A stretch of 64,000 nt of DNA from Chitinophaga chungangae (GTDB taxonomy: Bacteria > Bacteroidota > Bacteroidia > Chitinophagales > Chitinophagaceae), in contig NZ_JAGHKP010000006.1 in assembly GCF_017742215.1 (NCBI RefSeq), positions 45,802-109,801 on the forward strand. The letters are read 5' to 3'. A program made the translations under genes and the position numbers. The notes beneath the pieces are model-generated. The model saw nothing but the letters and a program-made list of their open reading frames with translations, ran no database searches and was not told where the DNA came from. Positions 6,656-14,533 of this stretch are shown piece by piece; position 1 is the first letter of the stretch; each line of letters starts with the position of its first letter.

Positions 6656-8862
6656 TACAGTTCCCACTTTTTGATGAGGTCTTTCACCTGCTTTTTGTAC
6701 GCTTTCAGCTGCGCGATCGTTTGCTGGATAAAACTGTTGTCTTCCAGCCGGCCAACGACCGCTTCCATTTCTTCGGTGTTTTCGTAGGTCATCTGGCGGA
6801 AGGGATTGAGGTAATCTTTTTCGCGGGAATGATAGATGCCTTCGGTGATGCTGCCGAAAGTGTATACGGACTGGTCGAGGAATTTTTTGAACTGCCCGGC
6901 CGAAAGGTCTTTGGCGCTGAGCTGGTGCAGATGCAGCAGGCAGGCCAGGGCGTGCTGCAGTTTATCTTCATCGTATTTTTCGCCGAGCGCGCGGTATGCG
7001 TCGTGCAGCTGCGGCCAGCTGCCGATCTTTCCTTTGCGGATGCGCTGCTTCAGGTCTTCAAGGTCTTCGTTTTTGATAAGCTGCCCGCCCACGTTGCTCC
7101 ATGGGCCGCGTTTGCATTGTTTAAGGTAAGCCTGCAACGCGGGGAAAGAATGGATGTTTCGTGCAGCCGCCTGTTCCAGCAGGTTTTTCACCGCGTACAA
7201 TACGATCAGCTCGCGGAAGAGGGGATAGGCTTTATGTACTTTCAGCAGCTGCACCTTGCGGCTGGAATTTTCTACCTGTTCGCCGAGGATTTCCATGCGG
7301 GCCACTTTGGCGTTTTCTTCCAGCAGCAATTTTTTACCGGTTTGCTGAACGGATCTTTTACCGCCTTTGTCGCCGTCTTTCTGTTGCAGGTAAGCTTTGC
7401 CGACGGCGGTTTCCATCAGTTCTATCGCTTCCAGCAGCTCTTCCATGGAATCGGGCGCGAGGTAATCGAATTCGATGCGCTGCGTTTTGTCGGTACGTTT
7501 ATCGCGGTCTATATATTTCCAGGAGTTGCGCGCGAGGGCGTACATGTTGTGCAGGAACCAGTACCCGGGCATGATGCGCAGGCAGTCGTCGTGCTCGTCG
7601 TTCACCACCAGGCTGAACGGGAAAGGGATGCGCAGCTCGCTCATGTAGTTGCCTTTGGCGATGAGCGTGAAGCTGGCGAATTTGGAATTGTGTTTGAGGG
7701 TAACACTAAGGCCCGGCCAGAAGCCGCGCCCCGCGATGATCTCACCGTCTGCCCCGCGGGAGTTGTGATTACTGCCGATGGTGGCCCCCGCCGCCATGTT
7801 GCTTTGCCCCATGATGAGCGCTGCGCAGAGGAACGAGTTGTTGTGGTGCTGTTCGTGTGCCGGGAATATCAGCGTGTTCAGCACTTCGCAGCAGGAAATG
7901 GTGGCGTTGTTGCCGAGATAGGAGTTGATCAGGCGCGCGCCGTACTTGAGTTGCGAATGAGACGCCATCACGAAACGCACGGCCTTTACGCCATAGAATA
8001 CACGGCAGCCCAAACCGATGATCCCGTTCACCATTTCGCAGCCTTCGCCGATCTGTGAAGGGGCGCCGGCTTCGCTGTTGATGGTGAGGTTCTTGAGTTT
8101 GTTCGCGCCTTTGAGATACGCGTCCGTACCGATGGTCACGTCTTTGATGATCTTACAGTTTTTGATCACCGTGCGGTCGCCTACCATGCCGTAATACCCG
8201 CGTCTTTTATCGAATTGTTTTTCGGTGAAGTTCTTGAACTGCTCCATCAGCGCATGATCGGTGCGGTTGCGCGTCCAGAGCCAGGCGTCGCCGGGCAGCA
8301 TGCCGTCGAACGGCATTACGCTGCGGCCGCCGTTTTCGTTGCAAAGCTCCAGCCAGATGCGCACGTTTTCCGGCTCGCCTTCTTTCACAATGCCGTTCCC
8401 GAATTTAGCATGGTCGGTCACCGCCATTTCGTTGACGTTGGCGATGATCACTTCGTTGCCGATGATGTAATGGGAAAGGAAATTCACGTTGTGCACCACT
8501 ACGTTGTCGCCGAAGTCGCAGGACGCGATGGTGCTGTTATACAGGCCAACCGGCAGGCGCAGGTTGTGGAATTCGAGGAAATAAGGTTCCAGCTTGCCGA
8601 TGCGCACCATGCCGAAAAAATGGCAGTGCTGCACGAGATTCGGATCGAAGTCGTTGTCTACAAAAATATTGGTCCAGTCGTCTGAAGTATTGTCGTTGCG
8701 CACCAGCGTTTCGATCTCACCGGCTTTCAGTTTGCGGTGAACGGTTTCTTTGCCGCGCTGCTGGTCGCGCAGGTAGTATTCGTTCCGCCCCGCGGGCAGG
8801 TAACGCTCGTCTACGAACTGATAGCCCAGCGAGCTGAGCGGTTTTTTTTCTATATGGTTCAT
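6655..8862 (-). CDS. DUF4954 family left-handed beta-helix protein
   Basis: A 735-aa cytoplasmic protein of the Bacteroidota DUF4954 family. Residues about 90-400 show repeated hexapeptide-like turns (for example IASCDFGDNVVVHNV, IKNCKIIKDVTIGTDAYL), as in left-handed beta-helix acyl- or nucleotidyl-transferases. The C-terminal third is helical and highly charged. Start ATG lies 7 bp after the glmS stop, so the two are almost certainly co-transcribed. Some annotations place it near UDP-GlcNAc pyrophosphorylase-like folds; I see no nucleotidyl-transferase signature at the N-terminus. Its coupling with glmS suggests amino-sugar or envelope metabolism, but the function is unknown. Confidence 0.88.
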   Translation of the reverse strand: MNHIEKKPLSSLGYQFVDERYLPAGRNEYYLRDQQRGKETVHRKLKAGEIETLVRNDNTSDDWTNIFVDNDFDPNLVQHCHFFGMVRIGKLEPYFLEFHNLRLPVGLYNSTIASCDFGDNVVVHNVNFLSHYIIGNEVIIANVNEMAVTDHAKFGNGIVKEGEPENVRIWLELCNENGGRSVMPFDGMLPGDAWLWTRNRTDHALMEQFKNFTEKQFDKRRGYYGMVGDRTVIKNCKIIKDVTIGTDAYLKGANKLKNLTINSEAGAPSQIGEGCEMVNGIIGLGCRVFYGVKAVRFVMASHSQLKYGARLINSYLGNNATISCCEVLNTLIFPAHEQHHNNSFLCAALIMGQSNMAAGATIGSNHNSRGADGEIIAGRGFWPGLSVTLKHNSKFASFTLIAKGNYMSELRIPFPFSLVVNDEHDDCLRIMPGYWFLHNMYALARNSWKYIDRDKRTDKTQRIEFDYLAPDSMEELLEAIELMETAVGKAYLQQKDGDKGGKRSVQQTGKKLLLEENAKVARMEILGEQVENSSRKVQLLKVHKAYPLFRELIVLYAVKNLLEQAAARNIHSFPALQAYLKQCKRGPWSNVGGQLIKNEDLEDLKQRIRKGKIGSWPQLHDAYRALGEKYDEDKLQHALACLLHLHQLSAKDLSAGQFKKFLDQSVYTFGSITEGIYHSREKDYLNPFRQMTYENTEEMEAVVGRLEDNSFIQQTIAQLKAYKKQVKDLIKKWEL

Positions 8863-8869
8863 ACGGATA

Positions 8870-10708
8870 CTATTCTACGGTTACGGACTTGGCGAGGTTA
8901 CGCGGTTTGTCCACGTCGTAACCTTTGGACACGCCGATGTGATAGGCCAGCAATTGCAGCGGTATCACGGAAATGATCGGGGCCACCAGTTCGTCTGCTT
9001 CGGGCACTACGATCACATCGTCTGCCATGCCGGGAATTACCTGGTCGCCTTCCGTGGTGATGGCTATCACCTTGCCTTTGCGCGCCTTGATCTCCTGTAT
9101 GTTCGATACGATCTTTTCATAATAGCTGTCTTTCGTGGCTACGAACACCACGGGCAGATTTTCGTCTACCAGCGCAATGGGGCCGTGTTTCATTTCCGCG
9201 GCGGGATAACCTTCCGCGTGGATGTAACTGATCTCTTTGAGCTTCAGCGCGCCTTCCAGCGCGATCGGGAAGTTATAGCCGCGGCCCAGGTAGAGGAAGT
9301 CGCGGGCGTCTTTATATTTTTCCGCCACGGCTTTTACCTGTTCGTTCAGGTCGAGCGCGGCGGCCACTTTTTCGGGCACGTCGTTCAGCTCGTCGAGCAG
9401 GTGCTGGAAACGTTGGGTAGTGATGGTGCCTTTGGCTTCTGCGATCTTGAGGCCGATGAGCGCCAGCACGGTCAGCTGCGCGGTGAACGCTTTCGTGCTC
9501 GCCACGCCGATCTCCGGGCCTGCGTGCGTGTATACGCCGCCGTTAGACAAACGGGCGATGGAGGAACCTACCACGTTGCACACGCCGAGAATGATCGCGC
9601 CTTTTTCCTTGGCGCTTTCCATGGCCACCAGCGTGTCCGCCGTTTCGCCGGACTGAGACACCGCGATGATCACATCGCCTTTGCCCACCACCGGGTTGCG
9701 GTACCTGAACTCGGAAGCGTATTCCACTTCCACCGGTATGCGGCACAATTCTTCGATCATGTATTCCGCTACCAGTCCTGCATGCCAGCTGGTTCCGCAG
9801 GCCACGATAATGATGCGGCGCGCTTCCTTCAGTAGGTCGAGGTGCTCGCGGAGGCCGCCCAGCGTGAGTTTGCCGGCCTTTGCGTCCAGCCTTCCGCGCA
9901 AGCTGTCGAAAATCGTTTGCGGCTGCTCGAACACTTCCTTGAGCATAAAGTGATCGTATCCGCCTTTTTCGATGGCCGCCAGTTCGATGTCCAGCTTTTG
10001 AATGTAAGGGGTTTGTATTTCGTTGGAAATATTTTTCAGGATCAGCTCATCGCCGCGCAGGATAGCGATCTCGTAATCGTTCACATACACCACTTCTTTC
10101 GTGTATTCCACGATAGGCGATGCATCCGACGCCAGGAAATGCTCGCCTTTGCCCACGCCGATCACGAGCGGGCTGCCTTTGCGGGCGGCGATCAGCGTGT
10201 CCGGTTTTTCTTCGTCCACGATCACGATCACGTAAGCGCCCACCACTCTTTTCAGCGCGATACGAACGGCTTCTTCCGTAGAACAGTCGTTGCTTTTTTT
10301 GATCTCTTCGATGAAATGGATGAGCACTTCGGTATCGGTATCGCTGCTGAACTGGTGTCCTTTATTCAAAAGTTCCTGTTTCAGCTGCGCGTAGTTTTCG
10401 ATGATGCCGTTGTGCACCATCGCCAGTTTGCCGTCGCCGCTCAGGTGAGGATGGGCGTTCCGGTCGCTGGGCTCGCCGTGCGTGGCCCAGCGGGTATGAC
10501 CGATGGCGATATGGCTTTTGAGGTCTTTGCCCAGCACATAATCCTCCAGCTCGGCGACTTTCCCTTTTTTCTTATAAACTTTGAGATTCCCGCCATTCAG
10601 CAATGCCACGCCGGCACTGTCGTAACCGCGGTATTCCAGGCGTTTGAGGCCTTTTAACACAACGGGATACGCTTCACGCTGGCCTATGTACGCTACGATT
10701 CCACACAT
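8870..10708 (-). CDS. glmS: Glutamine--fructose-6-phosphate aminotransferase (isomerizing)
   Basis: A 612-aa enzyme making glucosamine-6-phosphate, the first step to UDP-GlcNAc for peptidoglycan and lipopolysaccharide. Cys2 of MCGIVAYIG is the glutaminase nucleophile; HTRWATHG and HNGIIENY complete the N-terminal amidotransferase domain. Two SIS domains follow, with ACGTSWHAG and SQSGETADT binding the sugar phosphate. It ends in KSVTVE, the usual C-terminus. It is the first gene of the minus-strand unit with DUF4954 and tag. I see no glmS ribozyme-like leader in the 100 bp upstream. Confidence 0.97.
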   Translation of the reverse strand: MCGIVAYIGQREAYPVVLKGLKRLEYRGYDSAGVALLNGGNLKVYKKKGKVAELEDYVLGKDLKSHIAIGHTRWATHGEPSDRNAHPHLSGDGKLAMVHNGIIENYAQLKQELLNKGHQFSSDTDTEVLIHFIEEIKKSNDCSTEEAVRIALKRVVGAYVIVIVDEEKPDTLIAARKGSPLVIGVGKGEHFLASDASPIVEYTKEVVYVNDYEIAILRGDELILKNISNEIQTPYIQKLDIELAAIEKGGYDHFMLKEVFEQPQTIFDSLRGRLDAKAGKLTLGGLREHLDLLKEARRIIIVACGTSWHAGLVAEYMIEELCRIPVEVEYASEFRYRNPVVGKGDVIIAVSQSGETADTLVAMESAKEKGAIILGVCNVVGSSIARLSNGGVYTHAGPEIGVASTKAFTAQLTVLALIGLKIAEAKGTITTQRFQHLLDELNDVPEKVAAALDLNEQVKAVAEKYKDARDFLYLGRGYNFPIALEGALKLKEISYIHAEGYPAAEMKHGPIALVDENLPVVFVATKDSYYEKIVSNIQEIKARKGKVIAITTEGDQVIPGMADDVIVVPEADELVAPIISVIPLQLLAYHIGVSKGYDVDKPRNLAKSVTVE

Positions 10709-10776
10709 GGATACAATAAGGTTTTGAAGGTTAAAAATTCACAATAGTGGCCCAAAGTAAGACTTCTGCGGCAAAA

Positions 10777-10805
10777 TAAAAAAAGAGGCCGCTCGGGGCG
10801 GCCTC
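10777..10805 (-). terminator. Terminator after the TraB/GumN gene
   Basis: An 8-bp GC stem (10785-10792 with 10798-10805) is followed on the minus strand by a T run. It separates the 1206-aa gene from glmS. Confidence 0.8.
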
Positions 10806-10810
10806 CTGTG

Positions 10811-13800
10811 TTAATCAATATTAAACGCCTGGTTAGAACTTTCCCAGCCATAACGGTTCCGGTATTTTACATGCCGCACTACTTTGGCAAACTGCCCCGG
10901 CAACGGCTTGTCTGCCTCGAAAGGCAGGTCTGTCAGCTGTGTGAGCGCATCGTCCGCACTGCATTGTTTGCCGTTTTCGGGCTGCATGCCGCTAACGGCC
11001 AGCCGCCAGCGATCGCTGTTTTTCGCGCGGTATTTGTAAACATATACGTTGCCCTTGCGGAAACGGTGCATCGTTTGCTGTTTGCCCAGCAGCACCAGCG
11101 TATCTATTTTTTTATCGTACGTTTCTTCGTTGTATAAAACACTTCTCGCAATCGATTCCTGAGAACCGTATTTCGCCGGGAAACGGTTTTGCGTGTCTAT
11201 CTCTTCCAGCGCCTCCCACAGCTTGACCCGGTATTTTTCCTTGCCCGCGATGCTGTTCAGCAGGCTGTCCGTTACCGGCAGTTTGTTGCGGAGGTACAAC
11301 TGCGCGCGCAATACCTGCTGGCCTGTGTTTTTCAGCGTTTCATAACGCGAAAAGAAACGTTCCGCATTCTTGTTGGTGTGTTTGTAGGGCAGCAGCAATA
11401 TTGCAAAGTTGTGCAGCGGGTAATTTTCCATGTTGGCGTTGATAACGGACCATGTTTCTTCCTCGTCGTCGTCTTTTTCGTTCATCCGCTGTTCGTTCGA
11501 TAATTGTTTTTGCAGGTTCACGCGCGCGTCGAACGCGATCTGGTTGATCTGGTCTTTGTATACTTCCGGGCGAATGTAGCCGCTGTCTGCCAGTTCGGCC
11601 AGAAGCGTGTACACATTGTTTTTGTAATCGGTGAGGGCGGTGAATTGCAGCAGGTCGGGGAAAAGCGCGGCGCTGAGCTGCAGCGAATCGTACAGCGGCT
11701 CGAAGAGGCCGGTCAGCTGGCTGACATCGCCGAATACGGGAATTTCCTTCAGCACCAGTTCACGGAACACGTCCTGCGCTTCGCGGGTTTGCTGGTGCAG
11801 CAACGCGGAGAGCACGGCGTATTGCAGCGCCGAAGTATCGTTGGCCGCCTGGTACGCCTGGCGCAGGAACGGCAGGATGTCCGGGTGCTGAATGGTGCCC
11901 AGCTGTTCGATCAGGTCGATCTTCACTTCCGAATAATTTTTCTCCCCGGCATGCCAGCCTTTGATCATCCTGATCAGCGCGGGAACGTCTTCGTCGCGGT
12001 AGTTGACGTTTACGATGGACTGGCGGGCCTGTTTGCGGAAAACGCTGTCTTTGCTGTAAAAATCCTCCAGCAGCAGCGGCGTTTTGTTCCGGTAAATGGA
12101 AGTGCCCGCCATCGTGTCTTCCGGCGTAAAACTGTCGAAGAACTTGGTGACGAACTCGGAAGGCCCCGCAATGTTGTCCGTAATGGCCGAAAGCGTATAT
12201 ACCGCGCCTTTGCGCAGGTAAATTTTGTACAGGAAGTTTTTAGTGCTGTTGGTGTCGCGCATCTCGAAAAGACAGCTTTCCCAACCCGGCAGCTTTTCAT
12301 ATTTTTTCGAATACACAACCAGGTCGCCGTCGTTAGAGTACTGGTTTGCCTTGTCGTTCCAGTACCCGGCGCTGTCTTTCACGCTGAAATAACGGTGCAG
12401 TTTCTGGAATGTAACATGAACGGTCTCGCCGGTGCTGTCCGACTGGAACTGCTGCTCTTTCAGGTTGTACATGGAACGGTAATATTCGTCTTCATCGCCG
12501 CCCATTTGTTCCATCATGTCTTCGGTGGCGTCGCGCTCGTCTGCCTTCACGGGGGTTTGCACGGAAAAATACAACGATGTGTCCTTATGCGTGCGGAAGG
12601 TGGCGTATTGTGGGTTGCGCAGGGTAAATGTGTCGAAAAAGTCCTGCGCGGATTTTTTGTCGTGCTGGTAACGGGCCGACAAAACATAATAATTCGCGCC
12701 CTGCAGCAGGAAGCGGGTTTGGGTGAAACTGTTGTCTGTATTCTGGTTCACGATCTCCAGGCAGGGGCGGCCCAGCCAGTTGAAGATCCTGCGGCTTTTT
12801 TGCTGTTTGATGAACTGCGACTGCTGGAAACTTTCTTCGGCGAAGCTCAGTTCCACGGTGTCCTCCTCCAGCAGGCTGTAGTCGGGGATGGTTTTACGGA
12901 TGATCAGGAAGCTGTTGCCGTTTTTTTTGTCGAGCGCTTCGTATTCCTGCCGCTTGCTCATGGAGCGCAGGGCCACATTGTTGGAATGAACGGGCGCATG
13001 GGGGAGTTTTACGGAAAAGCTGCCTTCGGCGGGGTTGTAAACAGACCACTGCGGCGCGGGCAGTTGTTTGAGATGGATGGAAGCGAAGAACCGGTCTCCT
13101 TCTTCTCCTGCGGCATAATCGCCGTTGCCGCTGATCTTGAAGATGAATATTTCGAACGGCGTCACGAAGATATTGTAACGCTGCAGGTCGCCGCGGCGGG
13201 TGCGGTTGCGGATGTCGAAACCGGGATAGCCGCTGTTTTTGATCTGCTGGCGCGAGATGATCTTGCCGGGGATGTTTTCATACAGCAGGCTGTCTACTTT
13301 TTTCATCACGTCCTGCTCGTTTTGCCCGAGGCTGAGCGCGTTGGTCCTGATGCGGCTCACGAGATAATACGCGCCGTTCGCCAGGTCTGCATATTGCAAT
13401 TGCTGCAGCATGGTGAGATTGCTGAAGTTGTAAAGTTTGCCGGGCAGTTCCGCTTTGATCCATCCGTCGTCTGAAACATACGGCTTGAACACGACGGGCG
13501 CTTTCATTTTTTCCAGTTGTTCTTTTTGTTCGCTGTCGCGGTTGGTGATCGTTACGGGCCTTACGGTGTAACCCGCTTTGCGGAGCATGTAGATCAGCCC
13601 GCGGTCTCCCGGCAGGTGCGCGGCGCCCACGCCGGCAAACAGGCTTTGTTTGCGGATAATGGAATCGATGGCTTTGAACATGTTCTCGTTCCGCTGGTAC
13701 AGGAACTTTTCCAGGAAGGCGGGGGAATTGTTCTGTTTGCTGGAAAGGGAATCCAGCAGGTCGAGGTCGCCGCGGCGGTATGCGTCGTTCAGCAGGTTGC

Positions 13801-14431
13801 GCGTTTCGGCGGGATTGGAATCGTGGAAGGAATGATTGTTCTTTTTGTTCCTCGATTCTTTTGCCGCATCGCGGTACGCTTCCAGCATCAGCCTTTCCGA
13901 TTCCTCGAAATTCTCCACGCCGGTGGCCTTTTTGCCGAGCTTGCTGCCTACCTGGTAAATATACATGTCCAGGAAAGTGTCTTCCTCGAAATCTTCCTGC
14001 GAGCTGAATGAGCGGTACAGCAGGTGATTGATCATTTCGGGGCGATAGGTGAGGCCGTTGCGCACGAGATCGCCGTAAGGCCCGATGGTAAAGGCGTCCC
14101 GCGGCATGAGCGAGCGGCGGCTGAGCGTGTTCATGTAGCTGCTGCTGAGCAGGAGCATTTTGCTTTTGGAAAAATCTTCCTGCAGCCGCTGCGGATCTGT
14201 TTCGAGGGAAACCACATCCACGTTGCGGATGCAGTGGTAAAAGGAATCGCTGAGATTAAAGGCGAGCTTGTTGCTCACGTGCATGGTTCCAAAAAGATAA
14301 GAGGGTTTTGCCAGGCGATTGCCCGAGATCTCCCACAGGAGGCCCTGGTATTTCCGGCTGTTCTGCGCAAACCCCTTGCCGCACGCGGCCACGAGCAGGC
14401 ACACCAGTACGCTTCTTTGCAAGTATTTCAT
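10811..14431 (-). CDS. TraB/GumN family protein with long C-terminal extension
   Basis: A 1206-aa exported protein. A signal peptide (residues 1-22, ending GFAQ) is followed by a TraB/PrgY/GumN domain: LWEISGNRLAKPSYLFGTMHV near residues 32-52, SLETDP near 95, a VGAAHLPGDRGLIYML block near 265-285. These resemble the erythromycin esterase/TIKI metalloprotease-like clan. The rest, about 900 residues, has beta-rich segments (repeated YNIFVTPFE, FSVKLPHAP, YFSVQTPVK types) and then a helical HEAT-like region around residues 840-1000. Typical TraB/GumN proteins have about 300 residues, so most of this one is unassigned. It follows the S9 peptidase on the same strand but is separated by a terminator. 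Function unknown. Confidence 0.8.
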   Translation of the reverse strand: MKYLQRSVLVCLLVAACGKGFAQNSRKYQGLLWEISGNRLAKPSYLFGTMHVSNKLAFNLSDSFYHCIRNVDVVSLETDPQRLQEDFSKSKMLLLSSSYMNTLSRRSLMPRDAFTIGPYGDLVRNGLTYRPEMINHLLYRSFSSQEDFEEDTFLDMYIYQVGSKLGKKATGVENFEESERLMLEAYRDAAKESRNKKNNHSFHDSNPAETRNLLNDAYRRGDLDLLDSLSSKQNNSPAFLEKFLYQRNENMFKAIDSIIRKQSLFAGVGAAHLPGDRGLIYMLRKAGYTVRPVTITNRDSEQKEQLEKMKAPVVFKPYVSDDGWIKAELPGKLYNFSNLTMLQQLQYADLANGAYYLVSRIRTNALSLGQNEQDVMKKVDSLLYENIPGKIISRQQIKNSGYPGFDIRNRTRRGDLQRYNIFVTPFEIFIFKISGNGDYAAGEEGDRFFASIHLKQLPAPQWSVYNPAEGSFSVKLPHAPVHSNNVALRSMSKRQEYEALDKKNGNSFLIIRKTIPDYSLLEEDTVELSFAEESFQQSQFIKQQKSRRIFNWLGRPCLEIVNQNTDNSFTQTRFLLQGANYYVLSARYQHDKKSAQDFFDTFTLRNPQYATFRTHKDTSLYFSVQTPVKADERDATEDMMEQMGGDEDEYYRSMYNLKEQQFQSDSTGETVHVTFQKLHRYFSVKDSAGYWNDKANQYSNDGDLVVYSKKYEKLPGWESCLFEMRDTNSTKNFLYKIYLRKGAVYTLSAITDNIAGPSEFVTKFFDSFTPEDTMAGTSIYRNKTPLLLEDFYSKDSVFRKQARQSIVNVNYRDEDVPALIRMIKGWHAGEKNYSEVKIDLIEQLGTIQHPDILPFLRQAYQAANDTSALQYAVLSALLHQQTREAQDVFRELVLKEIPVFGDVSQLTGLFEPLYDSLQLSAALFPDLLQFTALTDYKNNVYTLLAELADSGYIRPEVYKDQINQIAFDARVNLQKQLSNEQRMNEKDDDEEETWSVINANMENYPLHNFAILLLPYKHTNKNAERFFSRYETLKNTGQQVLRAQLYLRNKLPVTDSLLNSIAGKEKYRVKLWEALEEIDTQNRFPAKYGSQESIARSVLYNEETYDKKIDTLVLLGKQQTMHRFRKGNVYVYKYRAKNSDRWRLAVSGMQPENGKQCSADDALTQLTDLPFEADKPLPGQFAKVVRHVKYRNRYGWESSNQAFNID

Positions 14432-14459
14432 GATAGGACCCCTGGGATATTGATGCTTT

Positions 14460-14467
14460 CAAATATA
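14460..14467 (-). promoter_or_regulatory. Candidate -7 element for the TraB/GumN gene
   Basis: TATATTTG on the minus strand matches the Bacteroidetes -7 consensus TAnnTTTG, 28 bp before the start codon. No good -33 TTG is at the expected spacing, since that position falls in the upstream terminator. Confidence 0.35.
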
Positions 14468-14470
14468 CTG

Positions 14471-14506
14471 AAAAAAGCGTTGCAGTGCCGGAAAGCACTG
14501 CAACGC
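14471..14506 (-). terminator. Terminator after the S9 peptidase gene
   Basis: A perfect 12-bp stem (14477-14488 with 14495-14506) with a 6-nt loop is followed on the minus strand by six T. Confidence 0.88.
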
Positions 14507-14533
14507 GGGTATTTTGGAGGAACCGGGAAATAA

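Noticed and set aside
6562..8058. Long open frame on the plus strand antisense to the DUF4954 gene
   Set aside because: The minus-strand frame carries clear family features; the antisense frame is a by-product of codon bias in a GC-rich gene, like many similar frames over glmS and the TraB gene.
10709..10810. Possible glmS ribozyme upstream of glmS
   Set aside because: The gap of about 100 bp is taken up by the terminator of the neighbouring gene and lacks the ribozyme's conserved core; the ribozyme is known from Firmicutes.
11504..13474. Plus-strand open frame of 656 codons antisense to the TraB/GumN gene
   Set aside because: The encoded peptide is low-complexity (Val, Gln, Phe, Arg rich) with no domain, as expected for antisense of a real gene.
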